This document shows positions 50,271 through 62,291 of a DNA stretch of 64,000 nt, in pieces. Made by a program: the position numbers and the translations under genes. Each line of letters starts with the position of its first letter. Position 1 is the first letter of the stretch. Under the pieces are notes generated by a model. That model was given only the letters and a program-made list of their open reading frames with translations. It was not told the origin of the DNA and did no database searches. The stretch is from Microcebus murinus (Eukaryota; Chordata; Mammalia; Primates; Cheirogaleidae), in assembly GCF_040939455.1 (NCBI RefSeq), contig NC_134109.1:32567501-32631500 (forward strand), in the 5' to 3' direction.

Positions 50271-51674
50271 ATCCCTTTTCTTAATTGAGGAAAAAATATT
50301 AGATTTTTAGAAGATGAAAAAAGTGACCGAAATGTCACAGATGCTATGGCAGTCACTCATCCACCTTATCACAGTGAGTTATCTTTGAAAATACCTGGCC
50401 TTTGGACAACCACAACATGTAGCAAGATCCTCTGTGCAGAGGGGTCCTAGAGACTGCTGTTTAATTAAAACTGAGTTTATAGGTGGTTCCTGAGAAGGAC
50501 TGGCCTCTAGTCAATGGGACCAAATACTAATTGACTCATAGCAGAGCCAATTACCGGGATCTTGGAGTCACAGGGTCTTGGAGCAAGGTCTGAGTGAGAA
50601 AAGGCTGGCATAAAAAGGCAAAGCAAGTGCCAGAATGGAGTCACAAGGAAGTAGGAAGTAGAGATCAGTCCCAGAGAAGAGCCTAACATTCTAATGCAGG
50701 TCAGTAGGGAACAGTATATCAGGAGAGAACACTGTAGAAGTAGCTATAAATAAGAGAGAACAGCTTGGTATAAGCACAGCTGTATAGTGGTTAGAATCCA
50801 TTGGTGGACCCATTGAGCCTTTTTGTTTTAGGAGACACCAGTGAAAGATCACAGAACTGCCAGAGAATTTTCCTATTTCACTAGACATTGATTGAATCTT
50901 AATTCAGGTGCTGGGTTAATACTTTCAGAGAAGAAAAGACAATTCAGAAACAATTTAAAGGTAAATCATGAAATTGATTACTATGTGGGAAAAGTGACTT
51001 TGCAAGGAAAATTAAAGAAGTTGATATCCTTTGTATGTCTACTTCTCATGAAGGGATCTATCTACGTGGTGCACCACTGTACTTCCTAGGCCCTGTGAGC
51101 TCTCACTGAAGAAGACCGTGGACAGATAAGCACAGGTCTGTTCCCACTGTGGGCAACACTCCACAGCAACTTTTCTTTATTCTTTGACAATAAATGGCAT
51201 AACACCCAAGCCAAACCCAGCACATGGAAAAGACAGTGGCTAGAAAGGCCAAAACTTGGAAACATCGAGGAAGTGCCAGGGCTTTCCCTGACTTAGTGGC
51301 AAGACTCAGAGGACCCTGTTCTGTGAAGCTCATTCTTTCTCAAAAGTGTTCTGTTGCCAGATTGAGCCACATAGTTATAGGAAATAACTAATTATTTAAC
51401 AGAGATGGAAAAAGCTCTTTCAAGGCAATGGATCATTCTACTCTTTGAAGGGAGTATTCCAGCTAGTACAAGCATCAAAGGTGACCACCCTACAGGGGTT
51501 GAAAGGAAAGCTTTCTGCAACGGATTCCAAGCAGCATGCAAAAAAAATCTTACATTAGCAGGGGACTCAGTTATGGGACAGAGGTGAAAAAACCAGGGAT
51601 GTAGAAGAGGGAGTGTATGTATATGTTTGGGGGTGGGAAACAAAGGAGAAGGAAAATTCTGGCTTTGCCCCTTA

Positions 51675-51848
51675 GAAGCCATGGGATTTATAGCCAAGTT
51701 TTAAAGCTCCATAAACTTCAATGTACTCATCTATAACATATTCCTAGTAATACCTACCTCATAGAGTTGTTGTAAGATTTGAATAAGAAAATGCCCACAA
51801 AGCACTTAGCAGAGTAATTGCCACAAAGGAAACTCTTAATAAACGGTT
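51675..51848 (+). repeat. MIR SINE
   Basis: tcaatgtactcatctataac, taatacctacctcatagagt, aaagcacttagcagagtaat. Confidence 0.85.
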
Positions 51849-52639
51849 GGATAGACAGAGCAAGCAACCAGAAAACCGGGGATTGGGGTGGCTTGTTCTC
51901 AATCCTTCCCAGATATACCAGGTGCCTCAGTTCTCATTTTCTAAGGTGTATAAAGATGTGCCTCTTTCTGGATCCTTGACACTCAGAGAATTCTGTTACT
52001 GGGTCCTGGATCATGATCCCAGCTCTATCTCTCATTGCCAATTCTGAGTTGAGGATTCAGAAAACAGGCAGTGGGATATAACCACAGAAGGTTGGCTCTC
52101 CAAAGGTGTTCTCAAAGTCATAGTCCCTTTGGTAACAATAAAACAAGAGTCCAATACTCAAGCACACACAGTCTTTGTCTGAGATGCCAGAACTCTTAAG
52201 CTTTGCCAAGCCAAGGAGAGAAACTTCCAGCAAGAGACCCTCAGTGGAAAAAATTTCTGCTTCAAGCATTCTAACTGTAAGTCAGTTGCCAGGAGTCACT
52301 TACTAATTTAAAAATCCAGGGAAGGTTGGTGGCAGGGAGAAGGGCAACAGGGTAAGGAGAAGGCTAAGGGAAGGGAGGAGTGATTGCATCAACTCTATGG
52401 TAACTGAAAACTCCCAATTATTTAGAGCAGCAGAAATCAGGAGAGCCCAATGATTTATACTGTATTTGACAATCAATCAAGCATTGGATAATGTGTACCA
52501 TATCAGAAAATGTTATGGTAACATAATCAGACTTACATAAATTCAAACCGAGTGCTAGAGACTTATTTGATTCACTTCCCCTCACACTTTCATCATATAA
52601 ATCTTTTGTCTGCTTCCCATTCCTCCACCCCTAATTTCA

Positions 52640-52930
52640 TAAGCTATGACAATTTTGGAAGGGTCTGAAGCCCCCCAATCTGAAGCCACCCACTCCACCC
52701 ACTGTCCCAATTGGTGACATCAAGAAAGGACTTGAAATGCAAACCAGCATTGTACCATGCTGTGCACGTCACAGCCACGGCCACCCCAGGAGAGAAGCAG
52801 AGGCCACCGGCCCAGGCGATGTACCCCCTCACAGCAGGGATACTCCCCCAGCAACAGCAGCCAGATGACAAATACTCCAAGTTGGACTTGCTTCTGCCAC
52901 ATATGTGACAAGCTTTCAAATCATGCACAC
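52640..52930. other. GC-richer patch with overlapping open frames, function unknown
   Basis: Three to four frames are open at once on both strands, so at most one could be real. The minus frame at 52644-52928 is hydrophobic in the middle (YIAWAGGLCFSPGVAVAVTC). No family can be assigned. No adjacent A tail, splice-site pair or conserved start supports a gene. Possible decayed retrogene, or chance. Confidence 0.25.
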
Positions 52931-53299
52931 AGACAAAGCAAAGAGCATTTTGGAATCACAGTAGTATGCCAGGAGTATTTCTAAGCCGAATAATACCAAT
53001 AGCAAGAGAAAAAAGCAAGAAGCAGCTCACCATCTCCTTCCTTTTGTGTCCCTCAGAATGAGAGGTGCTTGTTCTAATATATAATTCAGTAAGCTTTGCA
53101 GGTAAACTAAATGACATTCTAGATCCAGTCATCCTTGGGTAAAGTCAGAGAGAAAGATTATGAGGCCCACTCATTGCAAGCTAAAAGAAACATCACTAAG
53201 TTAAGGCTTCATTTTCCAGCCCCTCATTTTATTCCTAGATTTAAAAAAAATTAAAACCACCACCACCAACCACCACCTTACATCTCAGAGAACACAGTA

Positions 53300-53525
53300 T
53301 AGCAAGAAGAACTTGGGCTCTGGAATTATACAAACTTGATTTCAAATCTTGATACTACCACTGAATATAAGTTATTTATCTTATTAGCCAAATTTCTCTG
53401 TTTGTAAAAATGGAAATGATAAGATCCATGCAGAAGGGTTGGTGTGGAGATTAATGGAAATAAAGCACCAACAGGCAAACATGATGCCTGCAACCTCATA
53501 GGTACTCAGTAAAGGCTAACTCCCT
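53300..53525 (+). repeat. MIR SINE
   Basis: agaacttgggctctggaatt, ttgatttcaaatcttgatac, tttctctgtttgtaaaaatg, cataggtactcagtaaaggc. Confidence 0.88.
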
Positions 53526-54274
53526 TCCACCAGCAGAAGATCAAATGAGCTTTAATTAGCATTGCCTGGAGCAGTGGAACCAAGTAAGGATGCCCTCCAC
53601 TATTAACTATGGGACCCTGAGATGGCAGGAAATAGATCTCCTCACAGCACAGGCTAGCACCTGCCTCTGGCCTCTCTTCCTCCTTCTGTCCCGCTCTGCC
53701 TTTTCAAAATACAGATGCAGGAATCAAAAATGTCATAACCGCAAACCTTCTTCCATGTTCAGAAGACCAGACAAACAAAAGACCAGAAAACTGGTTCTCT
53801 CCTGGCTCGCTGCTAGCCTTTGAAGATGGGCAACAGGAAGCTCAGGATTTAAGGGTGGCTCTCTGTGAGCACAAATGACCATCTGTAGGAGAGGGGCAGC
53901 ACAGCCAGCCCTGTTGCAGGATGTTGTCTATAAGGAAAGTGAATAGGGAAGTTTATGCTAATTGTGAAGTTCAACTTGGAAAAAGTTGCCTTTTTATGTG
54001 TCTGGGCTCAAGAATTTTAAAAGTAGACTTTTGTAATTCATTGCAATGTGGGGGGAGACGGTGCTTTTTAAAAATTTTTTTGCAGAGTTCTGTAGAATCC
54101 TTTTATGAACCACTGGAAAGTCACAGGAGATATAAAATCACATCACCTGCAAACCCAATAATTTGACTGAGTTTGGGGACTTTCTTTGTTTACATTTTCT
54201 ACTAAAAGTCACCAGATTAAGGTGAAAAAAACAACAAATTCGGAATTGGGAGAATTCTCTTCTGTTTCTGCTAC

Positions 54275-54345
54275 TAATCCTGTGACAATGAATAAATCAT
54301 TTAATCTCAATTGCTTACCCCATCTATAAAATTAAGGTGTTAGAA
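54275..54345 (+). repeat. MIR SINE fragment
   Basis: Short core: gtgacaatgaataaatcatt then ccatctataaaattaaggtg. Confidence 0.65.
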
Positions 54346-54354
54346 CACAGCTGG

Positions 54355-54505
54355 ATTGAGGACCACCCAAGTGACAATCACCAGAAGTGCCTGCTAAAAA
54401 CTGCAGCTCCTGGGCTTGGCCTCACCCTGAGTCCAGCACTGCTGGTGGAGCCTGGGGTCTGCACAGTTCATAAATGCCTGGGATTCTTAAGCTTTCTGTA
54501 GTTGA
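54355..54505. mobile_element. hAT-Charlie (MER20/MER5-like) fragment
   Basis: aagtgcctgctaaaaactgc, agctcctgggcttggcctca, gcacagttcataaatgcctg: diverged non-autonomous hAT text. Confidence 0.55.
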
Positions 54506-56131
54506 GACTCACTGGACAAGATGATCTCTAGACTGTATCTCAGGTGGGACACTGTCATATACTAAATGATTTTGTTCTAGTGAAAGTGCTGATTCATTTG
54601 TCAATCAGTTCATAGTTTATACAGATATCGAGGCCTTCTTTCCCTTTTGCTTTCCCTAACAAACAATCTCGTCCCATTTTCCTTTCACTCACAGCTAACC
54701 AACCAAGGCTTAAATACAACATCCTGTCCAACCTTCATTCTCAAGTGAGCCAAATAAATTGCAATGTCCTTGACTCTCAGGTCAGTGCCTCGTCCAAGAG
54801 ATCTTGTAGCGGTTTCCGATGTTGTTTCCCAACTGAAAACATTTTTCTTTCCCTGCCAGACAACAGGGTCTTCAATTTGGTTCCAAAGCCCAATGTCTCT
54901 TCTACTTCCTGCAACAGTTCGTATTTCTCTAGAAATCTCTCACCCAGGTATTTGGCCTAGTTTGTTCAGCAAGTTAGAGTTGGGAGGGTCACTGCATAAG
55001 GGGATTTTGTACCAGACAGTGTATAAAAATAAAACTAGTTAGAGTTGGAGAAGAACGACAGAAGTATAAATGCTGGTGAAATGAGTGACTCATCAGAGGA
55101 TAAATCACCTACATGCTCTGTGAATGGACTAGTCACTTAGCCGTTGGTGGTTCGAGCCCATGATCCTCCAAGAGAGAAATAAAGACATGTACTAAATCTG
55201 CCATAAAAATAAATGTATTCAGTTTAAATACATTAATAAATGTATTCTTTATTCACTGATGTATCCTTTCTACTTTTTGTTGTTAAAGTATCTTTTCCTT
55301 TTTGAAATGGTGGTAACAATTAATTTTACAACTCTACTAGATTAAAAATGATGTTTAAAGTCCTATGGTAGTTTCCTCACCCTTGCCTGGTTTTTATTTT
55401 TATTTGAACACTTATCGGCCCCATGTAGCTCAAAATCTTCCTCTCAGCAAAGACACATGGTCTATCATGGTCAAAGCACCGGACAGAGGAACCCCGTCAC
55501 AAACATGGGAGCAATTGTATTTCTAATTGGCAATTTCCAATGGAACCTCTTTAAGAGACAGTTCTCTCTACCTGAAGTCATTTAGAAATAGTGATTTCTT
55601 GGGTAGACTGGCTTTCTTCAAAGGAAGCCCCAGGGAGTTTGTTTGTTTGTAGGTGGTAAGAAAGATATTGATATTCTTAACTTAAATGTGGTGATAGAAA
55701 CAGGAAGTATCTACTTGGGTATCTGTGTTGCTTTATCTCAGATGGAACCTGTCCTTATGTTCTGTGAGTACCAACTCACTATATTCATTGCTGTTACTTC
55801 ACACTTTCAAGTAAGATATCCTTAGATTTTAATATATTTGCCTGGTGACTTGAAAAAAAAGATCCTTTTAAAGTCACCATTGTGGATTCCCCTTTTATCC
55901 ATTTTCCCAATCTGTTCAATACCTGTTATAGCAATTCTGTTGGAAGAATATAGTCAGGGGCTTAGACTTCACACTTGAGCAGCTCTGGAAAGGGAGAGGA
56001 CATTTATACCCAAAGCAATGTGTTTGGCTGGGATTCTGTGTTCCCTTTGCTATTTCTGCAGATATTTATGCTTTAAAAATAATTTTCCCCCACCCCTGCA
56101 GTACAGCCAAACTTCTCCTCTGGCTGGATCC

Positions 56132-56288
<157 letters not shown>

Positions 56289-56325
56289 CCTTGCCTAAAA
56301 ACAGCAGACAAGCTGAAGTAGAAAA

Positions 56326-56665
56326 CAAGAGTGTCGCGCCCGCCTCGCCAGCAAGGAAGACGCGGCAACTGGAGTTCTTCTGACAGTGCTTTAATGGGGT
56401 TCCCTTTAGACTTACATGATGCGGAAGACCCAGCCCAGCAGCGCGCAGGCTGCTATATACCCTAGAAGCACAACCCCTAAGCTGGGATAGGCCGCTCAGC
56501 TGTCGAGCCACCAAAGCATTAGTCCATAGCAGGACCCTTCGTTTGCATGCTCGCGCCACAGGGCAACCGACAATTGCGCGTGTGCTGAACTTGTTTGCTG
56601 CTCTAGGCAAAGCCGGAAACAGGCGCCAACTTGTAATGGCGTTGACACCGCGCCCCACACAAGAG
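56326..56665 (-). mobile_element. Solo LTR of a class II (ERVK/IAP-like) endogenous retrovirus
   Basis: A 328-bp LTR (56332-56659) in minus orientation, with TG...CA ends and a 6-bp target duplication CAAGAG on both sides (56326-56331 and 56660-56665). A 6-bp duplication is typical of class II retroviruses. In LTR sense it starts tgtggggcgcggtgtcaacg, has a TATA-like tatata near 56455, an ATTAAA signal near 56393, and ends in gcgggcgcgaca. It is unusually CpG-rich, so young or weakly methylated. No primer-binding site or internal genes remain. It is a recombined solo LTR with no coding capacity. Confidence 0.9.
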
Positions 56666-57352
56666 AACAAGCACATGAATTGGAACCATTCTACCAAGGG
56701 AGAGGCACTCATTTTTGAGTTAGGGCAACTAAGCCTGAGTCCCTCTTTGGAGGAACTAGGACTTAGGTAAAACATCACCTTCAGTGTCTTTCTTTGGGTG
56801 AATATGGACTTAGGCCTGACATTCTGCCCCAAATCTACCCTTCTGCTTATCTGGGAAAGGAAATTTATCATCCTTTCTTTAGTTATTCAGTCCTTCATTA
56901 AGTCCTTCCAACCACAGAGAGGAGTTAAGACTTGTGGACGATGGCAACATAGACTTCTTACCTTCTCCCCAAAGTCCTCATGCAGCCTATTCCCTGAAAG
57001 CAGCTGCAGGATCCCTCCCTTGCTCAGCCTAGTTCTGTGTTTAGGGCTCTGACTTGCTAACACAAAGGAATTCCCATAAGAATCCCTGGGGAAGTCTGCC
57101 TCCTACTTTTCCACAGTCCCCAACAGGCTGATTCTGCAAAAAAGCATTCCTACATTCAGTATTCTTATAGTATTTCTATATAGGCATCTGCTTGTAATTG
57201 TCAAGGTTTGATGCTAACCTTTTCAACTGACAATTACTAATACTTTAAATAGAATGATTAAACTATAAAACTCACTTCCTATGGGGAAGAGTGATTCTAA
57301 ATAAACAGTATGTCCTTCATCCTCAAGACTGGATTCACACATAGATGAATCT

Positions 57353-57537
<185 letters not shown>

Positions 57538-58254
57538 AAAAATGAATGTATCAACTGCATAAGTGTCAAGCATTGTCCTTGCCTCTGAAGGTACACAGAT
57601 AAATTCAGTCACAGACCTCAAGGGCTCATGATTCAGGGCTCAAAAGTACAAGAATAGAGACAAGTGCTAAGTACAAATGTGGGCCAGAGGGAAGAGGGAC
57701 AGAGTCTTCTCGGTGTCAGGGAAGCCTTCACAGTGATGATGTTGAGTCTTTGAAAATATAAGATGGACACTGGGAGAAGAATTATATCACCAGAAAGGAA
57801 ACACCAAATACTTAAAACAACCTGAGACTTTCAGAAAAGCCTATGGATTCAAGTGAGGATCGGGAGCTGGAGTAACATTAGTGGTCCTGTCAACAATTGA
57901 CTAGGCACTTTAGGCTCACCCTTCAAGTGTTCTGTAACTTCAGGGTGCCTTCTAAATAAAGATGAAAATATTATTATAAAGGCCATTTAAATAAACCTCC
58001 CATATGAAAAAGTCGCCTTTTTCTAATTTGTTAAAATAAGAGAATCATAATATTTATTTCATCAAGGGGGTGTGAGACTGAGTCAGGATTAATTTGCTTC
58101 ATTACTCCTTCTAGGGCACTTGAAAACTTATATAATCCCATCTGTGGTTTATAGGAACAGCCTTTATGAGGATTTGATGAGAAATAGTATGATTGTGAAT
58201 GTTTCCTTGGGTTTTCATCCTTCTTTCAAGCATAACCAGCCTCACTCAAGCTTT

Positions 58255-58585
58255 TCCAGCCCTTGCTACAAAGCACTTGGTTACCTCAAGAGTTTCCCAA
58301 GTGAAAGCCTCAGCCAGTCCGCCCTGCATGCCACTGCCTCACTCATCTCATCGCTCCAGAACCTTCCTTAGCTGTAGGGCTCTCCATGTCCTCTACTGAC
58401 TTAATTCACAGTGCTCTTACAGTCCTGTTTACATGTTTATCTGATTCCCCAAGCAGGCTGTGAACCACTGCAGAGGGTATCAACCATTTCTTACTTATCT
58501 TTGAATCTCTAGCATCCAGTTAGCACAGTTAACTAGCAGAGAAGAGATGATTAAATAAAGGTTTGTCAAATTAATGAGTGCCCAA
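58255..58585 (+). repeat. L2 LINE 3' fragment
   Basis: acagtcctgtttacatgttt, gattccccaagcaggctgtg, accactgcagagggtatcaa and tctctagcatccagttagca follow the L2 3'-end order. Confidence 0.75.
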
Positions 58586-58727
58586 ACCCTTTGCTCTTGT
58601 TCCAAGGCAAAACTCAGCCTGCGCCCTCTGACGACAAGGACCGCCCTCCTGCTCTTCCTCTGCTGCCGCTCGCCCGACCCCAGCACCTCCCCTTTCTGAC
58701 TGACCAAATTGTATCTATTATTTAAGG

Positions 58728-58911
58728 CAGGGGTTCTCAACCTTGGCTGCACACTAGAATCACCTGGAGGAACTTTACAAATAAAATAAACACTGATGCC
58801 CAGCCCCATGGGCAGAGATTTTGATTTGACTGGTCAGGGAGGGGCCCTGGCATTGGTATTATATAAACGCCTTGTGATGAGCCAAAGTGCAGCCAGGTTT
58901 GAGAAGCATTG
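58728..58911 (+). mobile_element. MER5A-like hAT-Charlie MITE
   Basis: Inverted ends (caggggttctcaaccttggc at the left, aggtttgagaagcattg at the right) and the internal agaatcacctggaggaac and gagattttgatttgac are diagnostic. Near-matching 8-bp flanks (atttaagg / ttttaagg) fit a hAT target duplication. Confidence 0.9.
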
Positions 58912-59111
58912 ATTTTAAGGTGGTCCTCAAATCCCACCTCTTCCTGAAAAGACTTAGTATGCTGCTGTCGATTCTACCTTCCTTTGGATTCAGAGTGGTT
59001 ACTGTTTTAACCACTCTTTAGATAATTAATCAAACACTGCCTTGGGATAGTACTTCAGTTTTAGTTTGTTCTTTAACTCCTGCACTGCATTTTGATTACC
59101 CATGAGCGAGT

Positions 59112-59181
<70 letters not shown>
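59112..59181. repeat. Compound microsatellite (TG)n(TA)n
   Basis: About 15 TG units followed by about 19 TA units, 70 bp in all. Confidence 0.98.
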
Positions 59182-59183
<2 letters not shown>

Positions 59184-59184
59184 T

Positions 59185-59295
59185 CTTCCATGCTAGACCA
59201 GAGGACCCCAGGGGCAGAAACTGTGTCTTCTACTTCTTTGTATCCTCATGCCATGCACAGGGTAGACCAAAATATATTTTTGATGATTTAAAACA
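59185..59295 (+). repeat. L2 LINE 3' end fragment
   Basis: ctagaccagaggaccccagg, ggcagaaactgtgtcttcta, tcatgccatgcacagggtag. Confidence 0.6.
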
Positions 59296-59299
59296 ACAA

Positions 59300-62187
59300 T
59301 AACAACAAAACCTAGTAGAGGCCATTTTAATTCTGCTCTAAGGACATATCTTTGGTAAGAATAAAAATGTTGCAGAAAGGGTGGGGTAGGATTGAAGCAG
59401 AGTTGGAAAGGAATAAATAAAAGTCAAATGGAAAAAAGCTAAATTAGTCCAAAAGAAAATGTTTCCCAGCTTCTTAAGAGAGTTTTTGCAAACATTGAAG
59501 CAGAATAAACAAGAGAATTAACTTGGCTTGTGCCCTGATAAGGAGATTTCTTTCTTGGTTATATAATTTTACAAAGTTTCCAGGGTGTAAAGAAAATAAT
59601 CAGGCAGGGAGGACGCCTTCCCTCGGACTACACAATTCAGCTCTTGGGTTAATCAGCTCGAAGATCTGCGCAGCTTGACCTAACCCCCTTCCAGGCCTGT
59701 GATCTCAGGCTAAGCCTCACATTCAAGAGCCCTGGTGTAGAGCTCAATGTCATAGAAACAGGATAAAACATAATCCTCATCCCATAACCTTGATCCCTTG
59801 GTGTAGTGGCCTCTGCTTATATATTGGGAGAAAAAAAAAAACACACCCAAATAAACCAATACAAAAAAATTATACCTAGTATCTTCTCCAAGTGGATGGT
59901 GTCCTGGAGGTCTGACTACCCTAGAATGATCCAGGTATGTTCTCCTACTAAGTAATGTTGTAAGAAAGTATTATTTAGTGCAATTACTTTAAAGGCTAGG
60001 GTTAAAGTATTCTTTTGTGCATGTATCCCAGAAAAAGCTTATCTTCACATGGCTTTTATAGTTTGTCATGAAATAAGATCACAGGAAAGACTCAGTGAAT
60101 CACTAAGTACATCCTCTGCTAAGGCAAGATAAGGTCATTAGATAGAGACATATTTGCTATATCGAACTTTATCCTCATTATTAGGCTGCAAATTTAACAA
60201 CTGGTCTCAAAAGGCATGCCTGTTTCTACAGATCAATTAAATGTATGTTCTTTGCCTGGATTGGCCATTTTAACACTGGTTATATTTTACATTAATTTCT
60301 AATTATTGTTTGAAAACATGATTCAAAGGCATTTAAGTCTGCTTCTGATTGATTAGTAATGATAATATCAAGTTGTTCTCTGTAAATTAAGATAACACTA
60401 CTGACACATCTAATAGGATATGAGTTGATAGACTATCACTGATCTATCCACACTTTGCTCCTGGTTCTTCTTGTGACCAGTGGCCTGCCTTTGACCTTAC
60501 CAGCCAAGAGCCATCAACATCTTCCAGTCACCAAAGAGACATAAAATAATATTAATAGCATCTGTCCTACCAGCTGCTTCCTGTTGACATTGGTTAATTT
60601 ATTAAAACAAAAGGAAAATTAAAATGTAGCTCTCAATTCTTTATTTACCATACATTCTAACTGGAATTTGTAAAACTAGAATCTGGGAGCCTTGATTCCA
60701 TGCTACCATATATAACAGACCAAATCACAAAACCAGTGTGTTATGGTAAGAATGCTATCTAAAATCAAAAACAGAGATAACTACAAGTTTTCAAGGAGTA
60801 GGTCAAGGATCCATGGAAATGAATGACTCAACACTGATTCACAAGGAATTTTGCTGCCTCAAACAGAGTTTAGGCAGGAGTGTTTGATAATCCTTAATGA
60901 TCCAAAAGCTAAAACAAGGTTTATTTAACATGATTTACTACCTAGAGTAAAAACTGAAGGTTATTACGTTCTCCAGAAATAATTTTGAATATGTTCCACC
61001 AAAAAGAGAAGTAATGGATACTTGAATCATCAGGGAAAAGGTACCACTGAGGTAATGAACCCACCAGGGCCTGAATACTCAAGATTGTTTCCCTGAATGG
61101 AAACCAGCAGCCTTATCTTCTCAGGAGATGGCTGACCTGATCACTAAGCAAACCTAGAAGAATCCTATGGTCTGTAACCAACGGTATGCAGAAAGTTATG
61201 TCCGGAATATGCAATAATAGCTCATGTCGTTTTTGATGATTCCTGCCTACTCGAAAAAGAACCAGTTTACTTAATGCAGGTAAAAGCAACAACACCCTTC
61301 CTACCATCTCCTCCAGAAAGGATGACTAGTGCAATATTTCATGCCTTTTTAATTGCCTGAATTTGATATATTAATATGTTTAGCATGATGGGCAAATACG
61401 GGTTCTGAATTCTGTCCTATACAAAAAATCAGAACAATCACTTCATCCTCTTGCTCCTGCTTGCAAGTGATTGAATCTGTTTACAGAATAGGAAAAAGTT
61501 GATGTTAGACATCAGGGAAAAAATAAAATTTCCTGATTATGAAACATTTTTCCAAAGGGGTCAGACAGTGGTGTCTCTTTCTTTATAGTGGGGAAAGAAG
61601 ATTTAAAAAGGAATAGAAAGATCACCTTTCTGGATAGAAGTAGGGAGACTCTCACTTGAGGCCAGGATAAAAGCCATAAATAGCAAGCTCTGAGAAAGTC
61701 ATCATTCTTTTGAAGGTCTCTCTAGCATCATTCACTACTTTAAACTACAGGCTTGTGCATTAATGTAAAAGTACCCAGTAACTGTGGAATAGTTTATTTG
61801 CTTGGCAGGATATATCTAGCCTAAGGTTTTTCAAAGCATACATACCCCAAGAAAAAGCACCATCACTATTCAATTTATATACAAATTATCTAGTCCTCAA
61901 AAAATATCATCTAGTGAAATCATCATTTAGAGATGGAGAATTGGAGATTCTTAGAGGTGTGGTCTTTAGCCATTTATGAATATTGGGAGAATGCTAACTC
62001 TATGAGATCTATTCTTATATTTTTTTCCTATGTGTGATTTATCTCTCCACTGTGTTGGAGCAAGCAGGGATCTTGGTTTCTTTATGCCCACCTTGCCAGT
62101 GCTGGCCAAGGACCGACAATGTGGCCAATACTTTCAGAAGTTGCTAAGATTGCTGAACTTCACAGAGAATACTGCCAAAACACTCAC
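59300..62187. other. Unassigned intronic DNA upstream of the 62188 exon's donor
   Basis: AT-rich intronic sequence. A small block at 59600-59720 has several CpGs (cctcggactac, agctcgaagatctgcgcag) and looks less decayed than its surroundings. Nothing else recognised. Confidence 0.35.
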
Positions 62188-62291
62188 CTGTCTTCTCTCT
62201 GAATCCAAGTACTGGAGAATCAACCGGGTGTTCACACTGTGACTCCAGGTGTTTCCTAGTGCAGCTGTCACACAACTGGATCCAGAAGTGC
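62188..62291 (-). CDS. RAD51B: RAD51B internal coding exon (RecA-core C-terminal region)
   Basis: Coding exon of RAD51B, a RAD51 paralogue that acts in the nucleus in the BCDX2 complex (with RAD51C, RAD51D and XRCC2) to promote RAD51 loading in homologous recombination. On the minus strand the acceptor is a pyrimidine tract ending tttcatttcag and the donor is CAG|gtgagtg, a near-perfect consensus. The exon is 104 bp: it enters after the first base of a Gly codon and gives 34 full codons, starting TSGSSCVTAALGNTW and ending YLDSERRQ. From memory this matches human RAD51B at about residues 285-319, with Thr in place of human Ile after SSCV. The pattern GN-W-H---TRL-L corresponds to the RAD51 core strand GGNIIAHASTTRLYL. 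It ends in phase 0, which fits the exon at 18932-19010. The Walker motifs are in earlier exons outside the window. Identification is by recalled homology, with no search run. Confidence 0.96.

Noticed and set aside
55140..55170. B-box-like GGTTCGAGCC suggesting a tRNA gene
   Set aside because: No A box at the right distance and no cloverleaf stems can be drawn around it.
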